Below are positions 20,035 through 30,311 of a stretch of 54,590 nucleotides of DNA, in pieces. The translations under genes were made by a program, and so were the position numbers. The stretch lies in the NCBI GenBank assembly GCA_031261455.1, contig JAISJP010000009.1, positions 1 to 54,590 of the forward strand. Direction: 5' to 3'. Source of the stretch: Propionibacteriaceae bacterium (GTDB lineage: Bacteria; Actinomycetota; Actinomycetes; Propionibacteriales; Propionibacteriaceae). Below the pieces are notes generated by a model that was not told the DNA's origin, made no database searches, and saw only the letters and a program-made list of their open reading frames with translations. Each line of letters begins with the position of its first letter. The first letter of the stretch is position 1.

Positions 20035-23000
20035 GTGTTGAAGCAGAGTCCGTGGACTAGGCGTCTCCTAGCAACTCTATCCGTAGTCGTATTGGGAATG
20101 GGAACCATTAGCGTTACGCCGATGGTTGGCGAGGCTGCCACATCTGCCCCGTTCGTGCAGCGTTACTCAACCAACGCAAACGGCGCCATCATCTCCTTCG
20201 GCAACACTTTGATGACTTGCCCAACTAGCGCAGCTCAGTGCGCCCTAGCCAAGGCTGGACAGGCAAGTGGAAGCGCGAACGACAACAACTACTTCGCAAT
20301 GGTGTTTGTTGACGCTGACTCAGACTCGACTACCTTTAACTCGTCGTCCTCAGCGCTCGCGATTCCCGAGGGGGCACAGGTGCTCTGGGCGGGTGCGTAT
20401 TGGGGAGCGAGACTCACCGCAGGAACGAGCGGAAACGCCAACAATGCCAGCACGGTGACCAATAACCAGTTCAAGCTGAAGCCTCCCGGTGCCCCTAATT
20501 ATTTGACCGTGAGCGGCACCGAGATGGCGCGCAACACCAGTTCGTATAACGCCTACCAGAGCTTTGCGGACGTGACCAACATCGTGTCACAGTACGGCGC
20601 GGGTTACTACTGGGGAGCCAATGTGCAGGCGGCGACTGGCGCGGATCGCTACGCTGGCTGGGCCATTACGGTGGTGTACACCGCTCCCGGTCTGCCGCTG
20701 CGCAACCTGAGCGTGTTCGATGGATTCAACACTGTCGGCTCCGGCGTCCCACAGAACATCACCATCACCGGTTTCCGCGCTCCTACTGCCGGGACCGTCG
20801 ATACCCAGTTGACCATGATCGCCTATGAAGGTGACATCTCCCAGACCGGCGACTACACCAAACTCAACAACACGCAGTTGGCGACGGCACTTTCGCCCGG
20901 CACCAACTTCATGGACTCTGCGATTGGCCTGAACGGAGCGGTAAACACCACTCGTAACCCGGCGGATCGCAACCTGTTCGGGTTCGACGTGAAGAACATC
21001 GGTGCTTCCGGTGCCATTCCCAACGGGGCCACCAGCGCCACGTTCAACTTCTCGTCAGCGGGCGATGTCTACTATCCAGGCATGGTCGGCTTGGCGATCA
21101 ACCTGTACGCGCCGGACCTCACCTCGTCAACCAAGACCGTGGTCAATACGTCGCGCAGTGGCGACACCATGCCTGGGGACACGCTGCAGTACACGTTGTC
21201 GTACACGAACACCGGACAGGACTTTGCGGAGAACGTTATCGTGCGCGATGACCTGCCTCCGAACGTCTCGTTTGTGCCGGGCTCGCTGGTGTTGCTGGCG
21301 TCTCCGGGGACCGCCTCGGCTGTTGCCTTGAGTGACGTCGCTGGAGACGACGCAGGCGAGTATATCGCCACAGGTGGAGCGCACTCTAATGGAACTGTGC
21401 AAGTTCGCTTCGGCAGAGGATGCGCAGCCACGGGGACGTGCGCCGGTGGTGGCGAACTCCGCATTGGAGACGCCGCGTACATTCAGTTTCTAGTTCAGGT
21501 GCTTCCGGCAGCGTCCGGCACTGCTGTGTCCAACAGCTCGGAGTTGGCCTACACCACCCATGACACCAACATCAGCGCAACGTACACCACTCCTCCGGCC
21601 GCTGTGAACGTCGGCTACATGGCGGACGTGGCGATCACCAAGACGCTTACTCCGCAGTCCGGCTCCAACACCGCCATTGCCGGTGAGCCGGGAGTCACAC
21701 GCCTTACGGTCGTCAACAACGGTCCAACCGCGGCTCAAGGTGTTGTCATCTCGGACCAACTGCCCAGTGATTACACCGCCACGTCGTGGAGCTACACGCT
21801 TAACGGTGGTGGTCCACAGTCTTGTGGTTCCGTGCCGCCCACTGGGGGTCTTGCTGCCTGTTCAGTTGGGGCTATGGCTGTGGGAGACCAAGTGGTGGTC
21901 AGCATCGCAGGCTCACTGACTGCATCATCAACCGCAACCAGCCTGTCAAACGTGGCGACGGTTGCTACGTCCTCGTATGACCCGGTGATGAGTAACAACA
22001 TTGACTCTGCCTCCCTGCCACTTCTGATGGAGGCGGACGTTGCCGTCACCAAGACCGCCAACCCTACCCACGCATCCCCCGGTGAGATCATCACATACAC
22101 CCTGACTGCGACAAACAACGGCTACTCGGATGCCCGCGATGTTGTCATCTCTGATGTGGTGGCGAATCCGTCGCAGTTGGTGCTGCTCTCCGCCGTCGGA
22201 GGCGCGGGAGTCACCTGCCCCAACACGCTGCCGTCCACAATTCAGGTGCAATGTACTCTCGATGCAGCGTTGCCCCCTGGGGCGAGCGCCTTCGCCACCG
22301 TGCAGGCCTATATTCCAGCAAACATCACCCAGGCTATCACCAGCACGGTAACTAACTCTGGTGGCGTTAACAGCAGCACTTTTGACCCACAGCAGAGCAA
22401 CAACACCGTGAGCACAACGGTCACAGTGGACGCCCCAATCTATGATCTTGGCCTAGTAAAGACCGCCTCTGCTCCGAGCGTCGTCGCGGGAACTCGACTC
22501 AGCTACTCCATGGTGGTTACCAACTATGGACCTGCGGATGCGCCCAACGTCGTTATGACCGACTGGTTGCCCGACGGGCTCGAAGCGGACACCTTGACCA
22601 TCGGTTCGACGGATCGCGGAACCTGCACCACCACTGTCGGCACTGGGTCGGGTGACTCAACTGGTGCTGGCATCACCTGCAACTTGGGCGCGATGCCCGG
22701 TCCGAAATCTCCCGGAGACACCAACTATGCCGTGGCGCACATAACCGTCTCGGGCGTCCTTGTGCCGGCCGACTATTCGGGTGGGTCTTTCGACAACACG
22801 GCCTCTGTGCCCGGTACCAACGAACCACCGGGAGACACACACCCCAACACCGGTACTAGCTCGCCGCCTACCAGTGTGACTCGGCTGTTCGATTTGTCGG
22901 TCGTGAAGACTGCCGACACCACTGTTGTCCCGGGTGATGGGGGGACAATCAACTACACCATGTCCGTCAGCAACAGTGGGCCGTCTGAGTCGGACGCTGC

Positions 23001-26000
23001 ACTGCTGTCGGATATACTCCCTGCGGGTCTTACGCTAAGTAGTGTGCCCGGAGGCTGCACGGGCGTTGTGGGCGGCACTTCGTTTACGTGCCCCGTTCCC
23101 GAGCAGATGCCAGGGGACACTGCGACATGGCAGGTGCCGGTCATGGTGGATTGGAGCGGACCCTCCTATGGGGGCGCGGCACCAACGACATTCACCAACA
23201 CCGCCGAGCTGCTCACTCCAGGTGGAGGAGCACTGGGAGACGCCAACCCTGCCAACGATACGTCCAGTTTCACCAATGCTGGTGCCCAAGCTGACCTTCG
23301 AATCACCAAGACTTCTACGGGGATCACGGCCGGTGATGTAACCACTTATTTGATCAGGATTGACAACGACGGCCCCTCCGACGCCGTGGATCCTGTGATA
23401 ACAGATACCATTCCTGCAGGACTGGTGATCGTATCGGCTGGGCCCATGAGTTGCACGATATCTGACCAGAGTGTGAATTGCCCTCAGACGATGCCCGGTG
23501 GGTATATCGCAGCGGGAGGTACCTCTACTGTCATGATTCAAGTGCGCGCTGCCCCTGACCTGGCTCCGGGGACCTCTATCACCAATACAGCGACGGTGTC
23601 GTCCGCAACACCCGACCCTACACTGACCAACAACACCGCTTCGGTGACTGACATAACTACTCAGTTGGTTGATGTTAGCGTGGATTTGACGATGAGTGTG
23701 CCGGACCCCACATACACTGGCGGTGGATCGTTGCGCCACGTTGAGATGGTCTTCGAAAACTACGGACCATCGACCGCTACCAACGTGGTACTCCATGCTG
23801 GCATCGCGGTGGACTTTGAGTATGACATGAGCACCATCCCGTCTTGGTGTACCGCTTTGAACCGCCAGTTGACATGTACGCTGCCCATGCCGTTGGAGCC
23901 AGGGGATGTCATCACTTGGTTCGAGTTTGACTTGGTTATACCACCGTCGCAGCCTGCGGCTACGTTCCCTACTTGTGCGCCACATAATTCGACGTGTGCC
24001 GATCCGGGTGGTTGGGTTACGCTCACCGCAGACCAGCCTGACTCAGACCTGTCGAACAACCAAGACAGCGTCGCGTTGACCATCGCCGACCCTGAGACCG
24101 ACTTGGCGATTGACAAGCAGGCGCAGTCCAGTGTGACCAACACTGATGGACACTTAAGCTTCGTTGGAGGTGCGACCTTTGCGTACACCATCGATGTGTG
24201 GGTGGCGGAGGGCGCGGCAGATGCCGCCAACGTGGTGGTTACTGACACGCTTCCGCCGGAATTGACCCTCACTCAGGTCAATACTCCGCAGGGAGACTGC
24301 ACCATCACCACGAACACCTCATTCAACTGCGCGCTGAACACGGTGCCGGGAACCCCGGTTGGTGAAGCGCCACAAAAGGTACGCATCACTGTCTACGGCA
24401 CCGTTGATCCCAGCTTGGACGTCGAGCAGGTGCCCAACACCGCGACCGTTACGTCCGACACTACCAATCAGGACCTGAGTCCGTACGTGAGCAGCACGGC
24501 CTACGTGGACATTGTGCGCTACTCCGATTTATCGTTGAACAAGTTGGTGGATGCGCCCGTCAGCTATGCCGGAAACCAAGTGGGCTACACCCTGATGGCG
24601 ATCAACAACGGCCCTTCCGACGTGTTGCACGGCATCATCACGGATACGCTTCCGCTCGGACTGACGCTCAACACCGCTCTGTCTCCAAACTGCATCGTTG
24701 ACTCGACTCTCCCAAACGGGCAGCAAGTGGTGGTTTGCGCCGCCGGACCGCTGTATGACGCAAGTGACGTGGCGGAGGGCGGCAGAATACCGCCCAACAC
24801 ATCGGCAAATGTGCGCATCGTGACCGATACTTGGCCGCGAGATCTGCGCCCGCTGTGGTGCCCAGGTTTCGATGAAGTGGAGGGCAAGATCTGCCCAGAG
24901 GTGGAGCCTCCCGCTGACCTGTCAACGCAGTATCCCCGTGCCATAACCAACGAGGCCACGGTCTCTGCGGTGGCTATAGACAACGATCTCAGCAACAATA
25001 CTGCCAGCGTCGATTCGATCCTCGACTGGCTTGCTGACTTGGCAGTAACCTCGTCCGTCAGTACCACCACGCCGAGTGCCGGGACTGATATCTCTTTCAC
25101 CCTCACTGGGGTCAACAATGGGCCCTCTGCGGCGGACGATCCGGTGGCCGAGGTAACGTTCCCGGATGGTTGGCGCGTCATGCTGCCAGACGGTGTTACC
25201 CCTTGCCCTGATGGTGATTCGATCTCCACTGGCTGTGTGGCGGTGATGAGTCCGGGTTTGAACTGTGAGGTGCGCACCGTTACTGCGCGCAGCGGACTGC
25301 CATCGCAGAGCATCTACTGTTCCGGAAAGCGTGAAACGTTTTATGTGGGCTCGTTCATGCCGGGTTATACCATTCCCGGCGTGATGACGGTGCGTATCCC
25401 CGATGATGCGCCCAGTGGCCAGTACACTATCGACGGTTTCACCTACTCGCGTTCGCAGACTCAGTGTGTTGCTGGCGATCCGCACCCTGCCCACGCCGGC
25501 ACTTGTGAGAGCGACTACTCCAATAACAATGCCCCGACAACGGTGTATGTAAACGTTGTAGCGGACACGTCAATTGTGAAGGAGTTGGTGGCACCTAACC
25601 CGATGCTTCCCGGCGAACAGGCGGTCTACAAGTTGACCGTGACCAACGCGGGACCGTCCGTGGCAACAAACGTGGTCCTGTCTGACATGATTCCAGATCA
25701 TCTGACTTACCTAAGCGGACAGTTGGCCGGGGGAGCCGCGTGTCCAAGTCCAGTCGTCGATCCGGATGGGCATCAGACGCTTGACTGTGCCGCTGGTACT
25801 CTTGCGGTGGGCGCGAGCATCTCTGCGACGCTCATCTTCGGGGTTGATCCAACCGCCGAGTTGAGTGCTGATTCGAAGTTTGAGGGCAGGCTTTGCAACA
25901 CCGGAATCGTGGGTTCTTCGGCCCTCGACCCGAACTCGCTGAATAACGAGTGCGCTGCTTGTGCTGATGTTGATACTTCGGTTGTGACGCCTCCGGAGCC

Positions 26001-26154
26001 GCCTCCTGGCAACGGGTCGGGATTGCCGAACACCGGAGGGGACTTTGCTGGAGCTTCAAGTCCAGTGGTGCCCGCGACGATTGTTCTACCGTTCTCCGCG
26101 AGCCTGTTGGGCGCAGTGACATCGTCGTCTGGAAAGCGACGTCGCAAACTCTGA
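20035..26154 (+). CDS. Giant DUF11-repeat, LPxTG-anchored surface protein
   Basis: A 2039-residue wall-anchored protein. N-terminus: basic WTRRLL then a hydrophobic signal peptide ending near GEAATSA. Next comes an unassigned domain of about 330 residues. Then about eleven DUF11 (TIGR01451-like) units begin near bases 21117, 21621, 22035, 22440, 22890, 23290, 23670, 24100, 24523, 25036 and 25561, each starting like ADVAVTKTANP and containing N.GPS..... .D.LP. Sorting signal LPNTGG at residues 1997-2002, then a hydrophobic stretch and GKRRRKL. A class of sortase should join it to peptidoglycan. The repeats are Ig-like stalk modules known from adhesins and S-layer-type proteins. GTG at 20035 fits GAGGAG at 20021-20026 better than GTG at 20029. 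Ligand unknown. Confidence 0.9.
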   Translation: MLKQSPWTRRLLATLSVVVLGMGTISVTPMVGEAATSAPFVQRYSTNANGAIISFGNTLMTCPTSAAQCALAKAGQASGSANDNNYFAMVFVDADSDSTTFNSSSSALAIPEGAQVLWAGAYWGARLTAGTSGNANNASTVTNNQFKLKPPGAPNYLTVSGTEMARNTSSYNAYQSFADVTNIVSQYGAGYYWGANVQAATGADRYAGWAITVVYTAPGLPLRNLSVFDGFNTVGSGVPQNITITGFRAPTAGTVDTQLTMIAYEGDISQTGDYTKLNNTQLATALSPGTNFMDSAIGLNGAVNTTRNPADRNLFGFDVKNIGASGAIPNGATSATFNFSSAGDVYYPGMVGLAINLYAPDLTSSTKTVVNTSRSGDTMPGDTLQYTLSYTNTGQDFAENVIVRDDLPPNVSFVPGSLVLLASPGTASAVALSDVAGDDAGEYIATGGAHSNGTVQVRFGRGCAATGTCAGGGELRIGDAAYIQFLVQVLPAASGTAVSNSSELAYTTHDTNISATYTTPPAAVNVGYMADVAITKTLTPQSGSNTAIAGEPGVTRLTVVNNGPTAAQGVVISDQLPSDYTATSWSYTLNGGGPQSCGSVPPTGGLAACSVGAMAVGDQVVVSIAGSLTASSTATSLSNVATVATSSYDPVMSNNIDSASLPLLMEADVAVTKTANPTHASPGEIITYTLTATNNGYSDARDVVISDVVANPSQLVLLSAVGGAGVTCPNTLPSTIQVQCTLDAALPPGASAFATVQAYIPANITQAITSTVTNSGGVNSSTFDPQQSNNTVSTTVTVDAPIYDLGLVKTASAPSVVAGTRLSYSMVVTNYGPADAPNVVMTDWLPDGLEADTLTIGSTDRGTCTTTVGTGSGDSTGAGITCNLGAMPGPKSPGDTNYAVAHITVSGVLVPADYSGGSFDNTASVPGTNEPPGDTHPNTGTSSPPTSVTRLFDLSVVKTADTTVVPGDGGTINYTMSVSNSGPSESDAALLSDILPAGLTLSSVPGGCTGVVGGTSFTCPVPEQMPGDTATWQVPVMVDWSGPSYGGAAPTTFTNTAELLTPGGGALGDANPANDTSSFTNAGAQADLRITKTSTGITAGDVTTYLIRIDNDGPSDAVDPVITDTIPAGLVIVSAGPMSCTISDQSVNCPQTMPGGYIAAGGTSTVMIQVRAAPDLAPGTSITNTATVSSATPDPTLTNNTASVTDITTQLVDVSVDLTMSVPDPTYTGGGSLRHVEMVFENYGPSTATNVVLHAGIAVDFEYDMSTIPSWCTALNRQLTCTLPMPLEPGDVITWFEFDLVIPPSQPAATFPTCAPHNSTCADPGGWVTLTADQPDSDLSNNQDSVALTIADPETDLAIDKQAQSSVTNTDGHLSFVGGATFAYTIDVWVAEGAADAANVVVTDTLPPELTLTQVNTPQGDCTITTNTSFNCALNTVPGTPVGEAPQKVRITVYGTVDPSLDVEQVPNTATVTSDTTNQDLSPYVSSTAYVDIVRYSDLSLNKLVDAPVSYAGNQVGYTLMAINNGPSDVLHGIITDTLPLGLTLNTALSPNCIVDSTLPNGQQVVVCAAGPLYDASDVAEGGRIPPNTSANVRIVTDTWPRDLRPLWCPGFDEVEGKICPEVEPPADLSTQYPRAITNEATVSAVAIDNDLSNNTASVDSILDWLADLAVTSSVSTTTPSAGTDISFTLTGVNNGPSAADDPVAEVTFPDGWRVMLPDGVTPCPDGDSISTGCVAVMSPGLNCEVRTVTARSGLPSQSIYCSGKRETFYVGSFMPGYTIPGVMTVRIPDDAPSGQYTIDGFTYSRSQTQCVAGDPHPAHAGTCESDYSNNNAPTTVYVNVVADTSIVKELVAPNPMLPGEQAVYKLTVTNAGPSVATNVVLSDMIPDHLTYLSGQLAGGAACPSPVVDPDGHQTLDCAAGTLAVGASISATLIFGVDPTAELSADSKFEGRLCNTGIVGSSALDPNSLNNECAACADVDTSVVTPPEPPPGNGSGLPNTGGDFAGASSPVVPATIVLPFSASLLGAVTSSSGKRRRKL

Positions 26155-26196
26155 TATGCCGCGAGTCCAACATCGCTAGGTGGCACGCATCTCGGG

Positions 26197-26244
26197 TAGG
26201 CTATTGCATTCAGCAACCGAGTCGAAGACGTGCGGAAGAGGTGA
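26197..26244 (+). promoter_or_regulatory. Candidate dnaE promoter and strong ribosome site
   Basis: TAGGCT at 26197-26202 resembles an actinobacterial -10 box (no clear -35), giving a leader of about 40 bases. AGAGGTGA at 26237-26244 is a strong ribosome site that decides the ATG at 26251 rather than the GTG at 26245. Confidence 0.4.
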
Positions 26245-26250
26245 GTGCAT

Positions 26251-29200
26251 ATGGGCAGTTCGTTCGTCCATCTGCACAACCACACCGACTACTCGATGCT
26301 TGATGGTGCCGCCAACGTAAAGAAGCTTGCAGCAAAAGCAGCCGAGCTTGAGATGCCCGCGATTGCCATCACCGATCACGGCAACCTGTTTGGTGCCATG
26401 GCGTTCTACGAGGCCATGAAGAAGGCTGGCGTCAAGCCGATCATCGGGCTGGAGGCGTATATAACGCCACAAACCAGTCGCTTCGAGCGCAAACGTGTGC
26501 AGTGGGGCGAGGGCAGCGGCGATGATGTGGCGGCCAGTGGGGCGTACACGCACATGACATTGTGGAGCGAGACCACGGCAGGTATGCACAACCTGTTTCG
26601 ACTGTCTAGTCAGTCGTACATCGAGGGCTACTACTACAAACCGCGTGCCGACCGCGAACTCCTACACCGCTATCACGATGGGCTGATCGGCACTACCGGT
26701 TGCCCCAGTGGTGAGGTACGTACCCTGCTGCGTCAAGGCAAGTTTGATGAAGCTATGCGCTCGGCGGGCGAGTTGCAGGACATCTTTGGTCGCGACAACT
26801 TCTATGTCGAAATCATGGAGCACGGCATTGAGATTGAGAAGCGCGGACGCGACGAGCTGCTGGAGATCGCGCGACTGATCAAGGCACCGTTGGTGGCGAC
26901 GAACGACCTGCACTACGTCGATGCGGGGGACGCCGATGCGCATGACTCGCTGCTTTGCGTGCAGTCTGCGTCGCTGAAATCCGAGACAAACCGGTTCCAC
27001 TTTGATGGCCGCGAGTACTACTTGAAGACCGCCGAGCAGATGCGCGACCTGTTCGCCAGCTTGCCTGAAGCTTGCGACAACACCCTGGCGATTGCCGAAC
27101 GCTGCAACGTGGAGTTTGTGGAGGAGTTGGGGCGCTACATGCCTCAACTGGACCTGCCGGATGGCCACACTGAGGAGAGCTGGTTCCGCCACGAGGCCGA
27201 GGCTGGGTTGCGCCTGCGCTACGGCGATCCGCTGCCTGACGAGGTGCGCTTGCGCGCCGACCTTGAGATGGGTGTCATCGTAGATAAGCACTACGCCGGC
27301 TACTTCCTTGTGGTTTCTGACTACGTGCGTTGGGCTAAGGCCAACGGTGTGTTCGTCGGTCCTGGTCGTGGTTCTGGTGCCGGTTCAGCGGTGGCTTACG
27401 CCATGGAGATCACCGACGTTGACCCGCTGAAGTTCGGCCTGCTGTTTGAACGCTTCCTCAACCCAGAGCGTCCCAGCCTTCCTGACTTTGACGTGGACTT
27501 TGATGACCGTCGTCGTCCTGAGGTCATCGACTACGTGACTAACAAGTACGGTGCAGAGCGAATTGCTCGAATCGTTACAATGAACGAGATCAAGGCGAAA
27601 CAGGCCATTCGCGACGCTGCCCGCGTGCTGGGCAAGCCGATTGCGTTGGCTGATCGCATGACCAAAGACATGCCCGAACCCGCGCAGGGCAAGGGCGTCA
27701 ATCTGGACCAGCTTTACGACTCGTCAGACAAGCACTATGCCGAGGGCGCCGTCTTCCGTGACGCGGTGTCCGCCGATCCGGACGCCCAAGAGGTACTCGA
27801 TGTGGCCCGCGGGATCGAGGGGCTGAACCGCCAGTGGGGCGTCCACGCGGCGGGCATCATCATGTCCAGCGTGCCCATCACGGACGTCATCCCGGTGATG
27901 AAACGTGACAGCGATGGCGCCATCATCACCCAGTTTGAGCACGAGTTCGCCGAGAAGCTTGGCCTAGTCAAGATGGACTTCTTGGGACTCAGCAACCTGA
28001 CGCTGATCGGGGATGCACTGTGGAACATCAAGAACAACCGGGGAGTGGATGTTTCGCTTCAGGAGTTGAGTGCGGACCTCGCTGATCCAAAGGTGTTCAA
28101 GCTCTTGGCCGACGCCGACACTCTTGGCGTCTTCCAACTTGATGGTGAGGGCATTCGTGGCCTGCTTCGCGAGCTCAAGCCCGACTCGTTCGATGACATC
28201 TCCGCTGTGCTCTCGCTGTATCGCCCAGGCCCGATGGGGGCTAATGCGCACCATGATTACGCGCATCGCAAGAACGGCCGCCAGGCGATCACGCCGATTC
28301 ACTCCGAACTCGAAGAGACGTTGCGGGAGATTCTTGAGCCGACCTATGGCCTGATCGTATACCAGGAGCAGGTGCAGCAGATCGCGGTTAAAGTGGCCGG
28401 TTACTCGCTGGGCAAGGCCGATATTTTGCGCCGCGCCATGAGCAAGAAGAAGAAGGCGCTGATCGACGCCGAGTATGACGGTTTCTTGGCCGGATCGCAG
28501 GCCAACGGCTTCTCGAAGGAGGCCGTTGACGCACTGTGGGACATCCTACTTCCCTTCTCTGACTACGCGTTTAACAAGTCGCACACTGTTGCTTACGGCG
28601 TCATCGCCTACTGGACGGCGTGGCTGAAGGTCTACTACCCGGTGGAGTACATGGCGGCGCTGCTGGAGAGCGCCAAGGGCGACCGCGACAAACTCACGCT
28701 GTACTTGAACGAGTGTCGGCGCATGGGCATCGAGGTGCAACAGCCCGACGTCAACGAGTCCGGGGTGCGCTTTGCCGCAGTCGGAGAGCGCATCCGATTC
28801 GGGCTGTCGGCAATCAAGAACGTCGGGGAGACTGTGTCTCAACTGATGGTGGACACCCGCAGTGGCAAGGGTGCGGCAAAGGACTTCAACGAGTTCCTCG
28901 ACAACATGCCGGTCGTGGTGTGCAACAAGCGCGTCGTTGAGGCGCTGATCAAGTCTGGGGCATTCGACTCAATGGGCCACACCCGGCGCGGGCTGATGAG
29001 CATCCTTGAGGACGCGCTGGCTCAGGTGGTGGCCACTAAGCGCAGCGAAGAGTACGGCCAAATGGACCTCTTCGCTTCGTTTGGCGCTGACGGTGGTTCG
29101 GTGGCGACGCACGCTCCGGTGCCGCACATCGACGAGTGGGAACGCGTAGTCAAGCTGAAGTTCGAGATCGAGATGCTGGGCCTGTCCATCTCCGATCACC

Positions 29201-29760
29201 TGTTGCGCGGGCGCGACGGAGTACTGGCCGGATTGCGCACCCACACCACTAATCAGCTTACCCCAGACATGGATCGCCAGTCCGTCACTTTGTGTGGTTT
29301 GGCGTCCTCAGTTACGCGTAGACAGAGCAGACAGGGCGACCTGTACGCCATCATTGACTTTGATGATCGCTACGGTCAGGTGCGAGTTAACGCCTTCCGC
29401 AAGGTTTACACCGAGTTTGCCGCTGACTTGGAAGACTTGAGTGTTGTCCAGATCGAGGGGCGGGTTTCGGCTCGCGACGAGGTGGTGGAGATCTCGGCCT
29501 TCAAGATCCACCCGGTGGCGTTCCTGAACGATGCTGACCTGCCGTTGGTCATCCAAGTGAAGGCACAGCGCTTGAACGCGGCTCTCATCTCGGACCTGAC
29601 ACACACGCTGGAGTTGTACCCCGGTGCCAGTGAGGTGAGAATCCGCATGGAGGGGAGCCAGGACTCGCCGTTGCTGAAGGTGGACCCGAAGGTGGACGTG
29701 TGCGACGCGCTGATCGCCGACTTGAAGGCACTGCTCGGGCCAAGCTGCATCCAGTCATAG
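26251..29760 (+). CDS. dnaE: DNA polymerase III subunit alpha (replicative)
   Basis: A 1169-residue C-family polymerase, the chain-elongating subunit of the replisome. Order: PHP domain at the start (SSFVHLHNHTDYSMLDG), palm with the catalytic Asp pair in PDFDVDF (residues 411-417), the beginning GPGRGSGAGSAVAYAMEI, thumb and fingers (AFNKSHTVAYGVIAYWTAW), HhH and OB-fold regions (VTRRQSRQGDLYAIIDFDDRYG) and a short C-terminal domain. Length fits DnaE1, the essential polymerase of actinobacteria, rather than the mutagenesis-related DnaE2/ImuC, which would lack a full PHP domain and sit next to imuA/imuB. The ATG at 26251 is fixed by the ribosome site AGAGGTGA. Confidence 0.96.
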   Translation: MGSSFVHLHNHTDYSMLDGAANVKKLAAKAAELEMPAIAITDHGNLFGAMAFYEAMKKAGVKPIIGLEAYITPQTSRFERKRVQWGEGSGDDVAASGAYTHMTLWSETTAGMHNLFRLSSQSYIEGYYYKPRADRELLHRYHDGLIGTTGCPSGEVRTLLRQGKFDEAMRSAGELQDIFGRDNFYVEIMEHGIEIEKRGRDELLEIARLIKAPLVATNDLHYVDAGDADAHDSLLCVQSASLKSETNRFHFDGREYYLKTAEQMRDLFASLPEACDNTLAIAERCNVEFVEELGRYMPQLDLPDGHTEESWFRHEAEAGLRLRYGDPLPDEVRLRADLEMGVIVDKHYAGYFLVVSDYVRWAKANGVFVGPGRGSGAGSAVAYAMEITDVDPLKFGLLFERFLNPERPSLPDFDVDFDDRRRPEVIDYVTNKYGAERIARIVTMNEIKAKQAIRDAARVLGKPIALADRMTKDMPEPAQGKGVNLDQLYDSSDKHYAEGAVFRDAVSADPDAQEVLDVARGIEGLNRQWGVHAAGIIMSSVPITDVIPVMKRDSDGAIITQFEHEFAEKLGLVKMDFLGLSNLTLIGDALWNIKNNRGVDVSLQELSADLADPKVFKLLADADTLGVFQLDGEGIRGLLRELKPDSFDDISAVLSLYRPGPMGANAHHDYAHRKNGRQAITPIHSELEETLREILEPTYGLIVYQEQVQQIAVKVAGYSLGKADILRRAMSKKKKALIDAEYDGFLAGSQANGFSKEAVDALWDILLPFSDYAFNKSHTVAYGVIAYWTAWLKVYYPVEYMAALLESAKGDRDKLTLYLNECRRMGIEVQQPDVNESGVRFAAVGERIRFGLSAIKNVGETVSQLMVDTRSGKGAAKDFNEFLDNMPVVVCNKRVVEALIKSGAFDSMGHTRRGLMSILEDALAQVVATKRSEEYGQMDLFASFGADGGSVATHAPVPHIDEWERVVKLKFEIEMLGLSISDHLLRGRDGVLAGLRTHTTNQLTPDMDRQSVTLCGLASSVTRRQSRQGDLYAIIDFDDRYGQVRVNAFRKVYTEFAADLEDLSVVQIEGRVSARDEVVEISAFKIHPVAFLNDADLPLVIQVKAQRLNAALISDLTHTLELYPGASEVRIRMEGSQDSPLLKVDPKVDVCDALIADLKALLGPSCIQS

Positions 29761-29784
29761 GTCGGGTCAGAGTAGGGTTGAACC

Positions 29785-30300
29785 ATGAAGTCGTCGCGGA
29801 GTACTCGCTGGCTGATCTACGCGGTGTCCGTGGCGGTGACCGGCCTAGTTGGTGCGTTGGCGTGGGTGGCGGCAGTGGCTCCACCCGAGTACGACATCGG
29901 GGCTGACGGCGCGGCGTGGATCAGCGAAAAGTCGTTGTCGCAACTGTTTGCCATGGACGTTTGGTTCACTTTCACCGGCCTGATCGCCGGGATTGTGTTG
30001 GGGACGCTGGCTTGGGCGCTCTTCCGTGAGGTCGGTTGGCCGGTGGTGGTTATCGCCATGTTGGGAGGCATCGTGGCGGCGCTCTTGTGCTGGCAGTTTG
30101 GCTCCGTGATGGGCAGTTCGGATTTCGACGCGCGGGTGATTGCGGCCAAACCTGACGAGCGAGTGCCGGTTGACTTCACGCTCCACGCTCGCTCGGCGCT
30201 GCTGGTGTGGCCTGGAGCAACCCTGCTGCCTATCATTTTGTACTCGTTCTTTGATCGCGGCACTGACCGGGGGTCCGCAACTGTTACACAAGCCCGGTAG
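29785..30300 (+). CDS. Hypothetical four-helix membrane protein
   Basis: A 171-residue protein I cannot name. Seen: four hydrophobic segments, near residues 8-31 (WLIYAVSVAVTGLVGALAWV), 56-80, 84-106 and 141-160, and a short basic N-terminus. Between the first and second is an extracytoplasmic loop of about 25 residues; a charged loop (DFDARVIAAKPDERVPVDF) lies between the third and fourth. Size and topology recall small actinobacterial membrane families such as DUF2567, but that is a guess. TAGGGT at 29773-29778 may serve as a -10 box for a leaderless message or, through AGGG, as a ribosome site. It ends 10 bases before hisD. Confidence 0.7.
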   Translation: MKSSRSTRWLIYAVSVAVTGLVGALAWVAAVAPPEYDIGADGAAWISEKSLSQLFAMDVWFTFTGLIAGIVLGTLAWALFREVGWPVVVIAMLGGIVAALLCWQFGSVMGSSDFDARVIAAKPDERVPVDFTLHARSALLVWPGATLLPIILYSFFDRGTDRGSATVTQAR

Positions 30301-30311
30301 AATCGCTCCTG
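30298..30311 (+). promoter_or_regulatory. Likely leaderless promoter of the his cluster
   Basis: TAGAAT at 30298-30303 is followed by exactly 7 bases and then the GTG start of hisD at 30311, with no ribosome-site sequence between. This is the geometry expected when the message begins at the start codon, common in actinobacteria. The box overlaps the stop of the preceding gene. No convincing -35 element. Confidence 0.5.

Noticed and set aside
21117..25700. Repeating DUF11 units as a CRISPR array or DNA repeat
   Set aside because: The repetition is at protein level with strongly diverged DNA, inside one open reading frame.
30140..30310. N-terminal extension of hisD
   Set aside because: It covers the preceding membrane-protein gene in another frame; HisD proteins start at the GTG at 30311.
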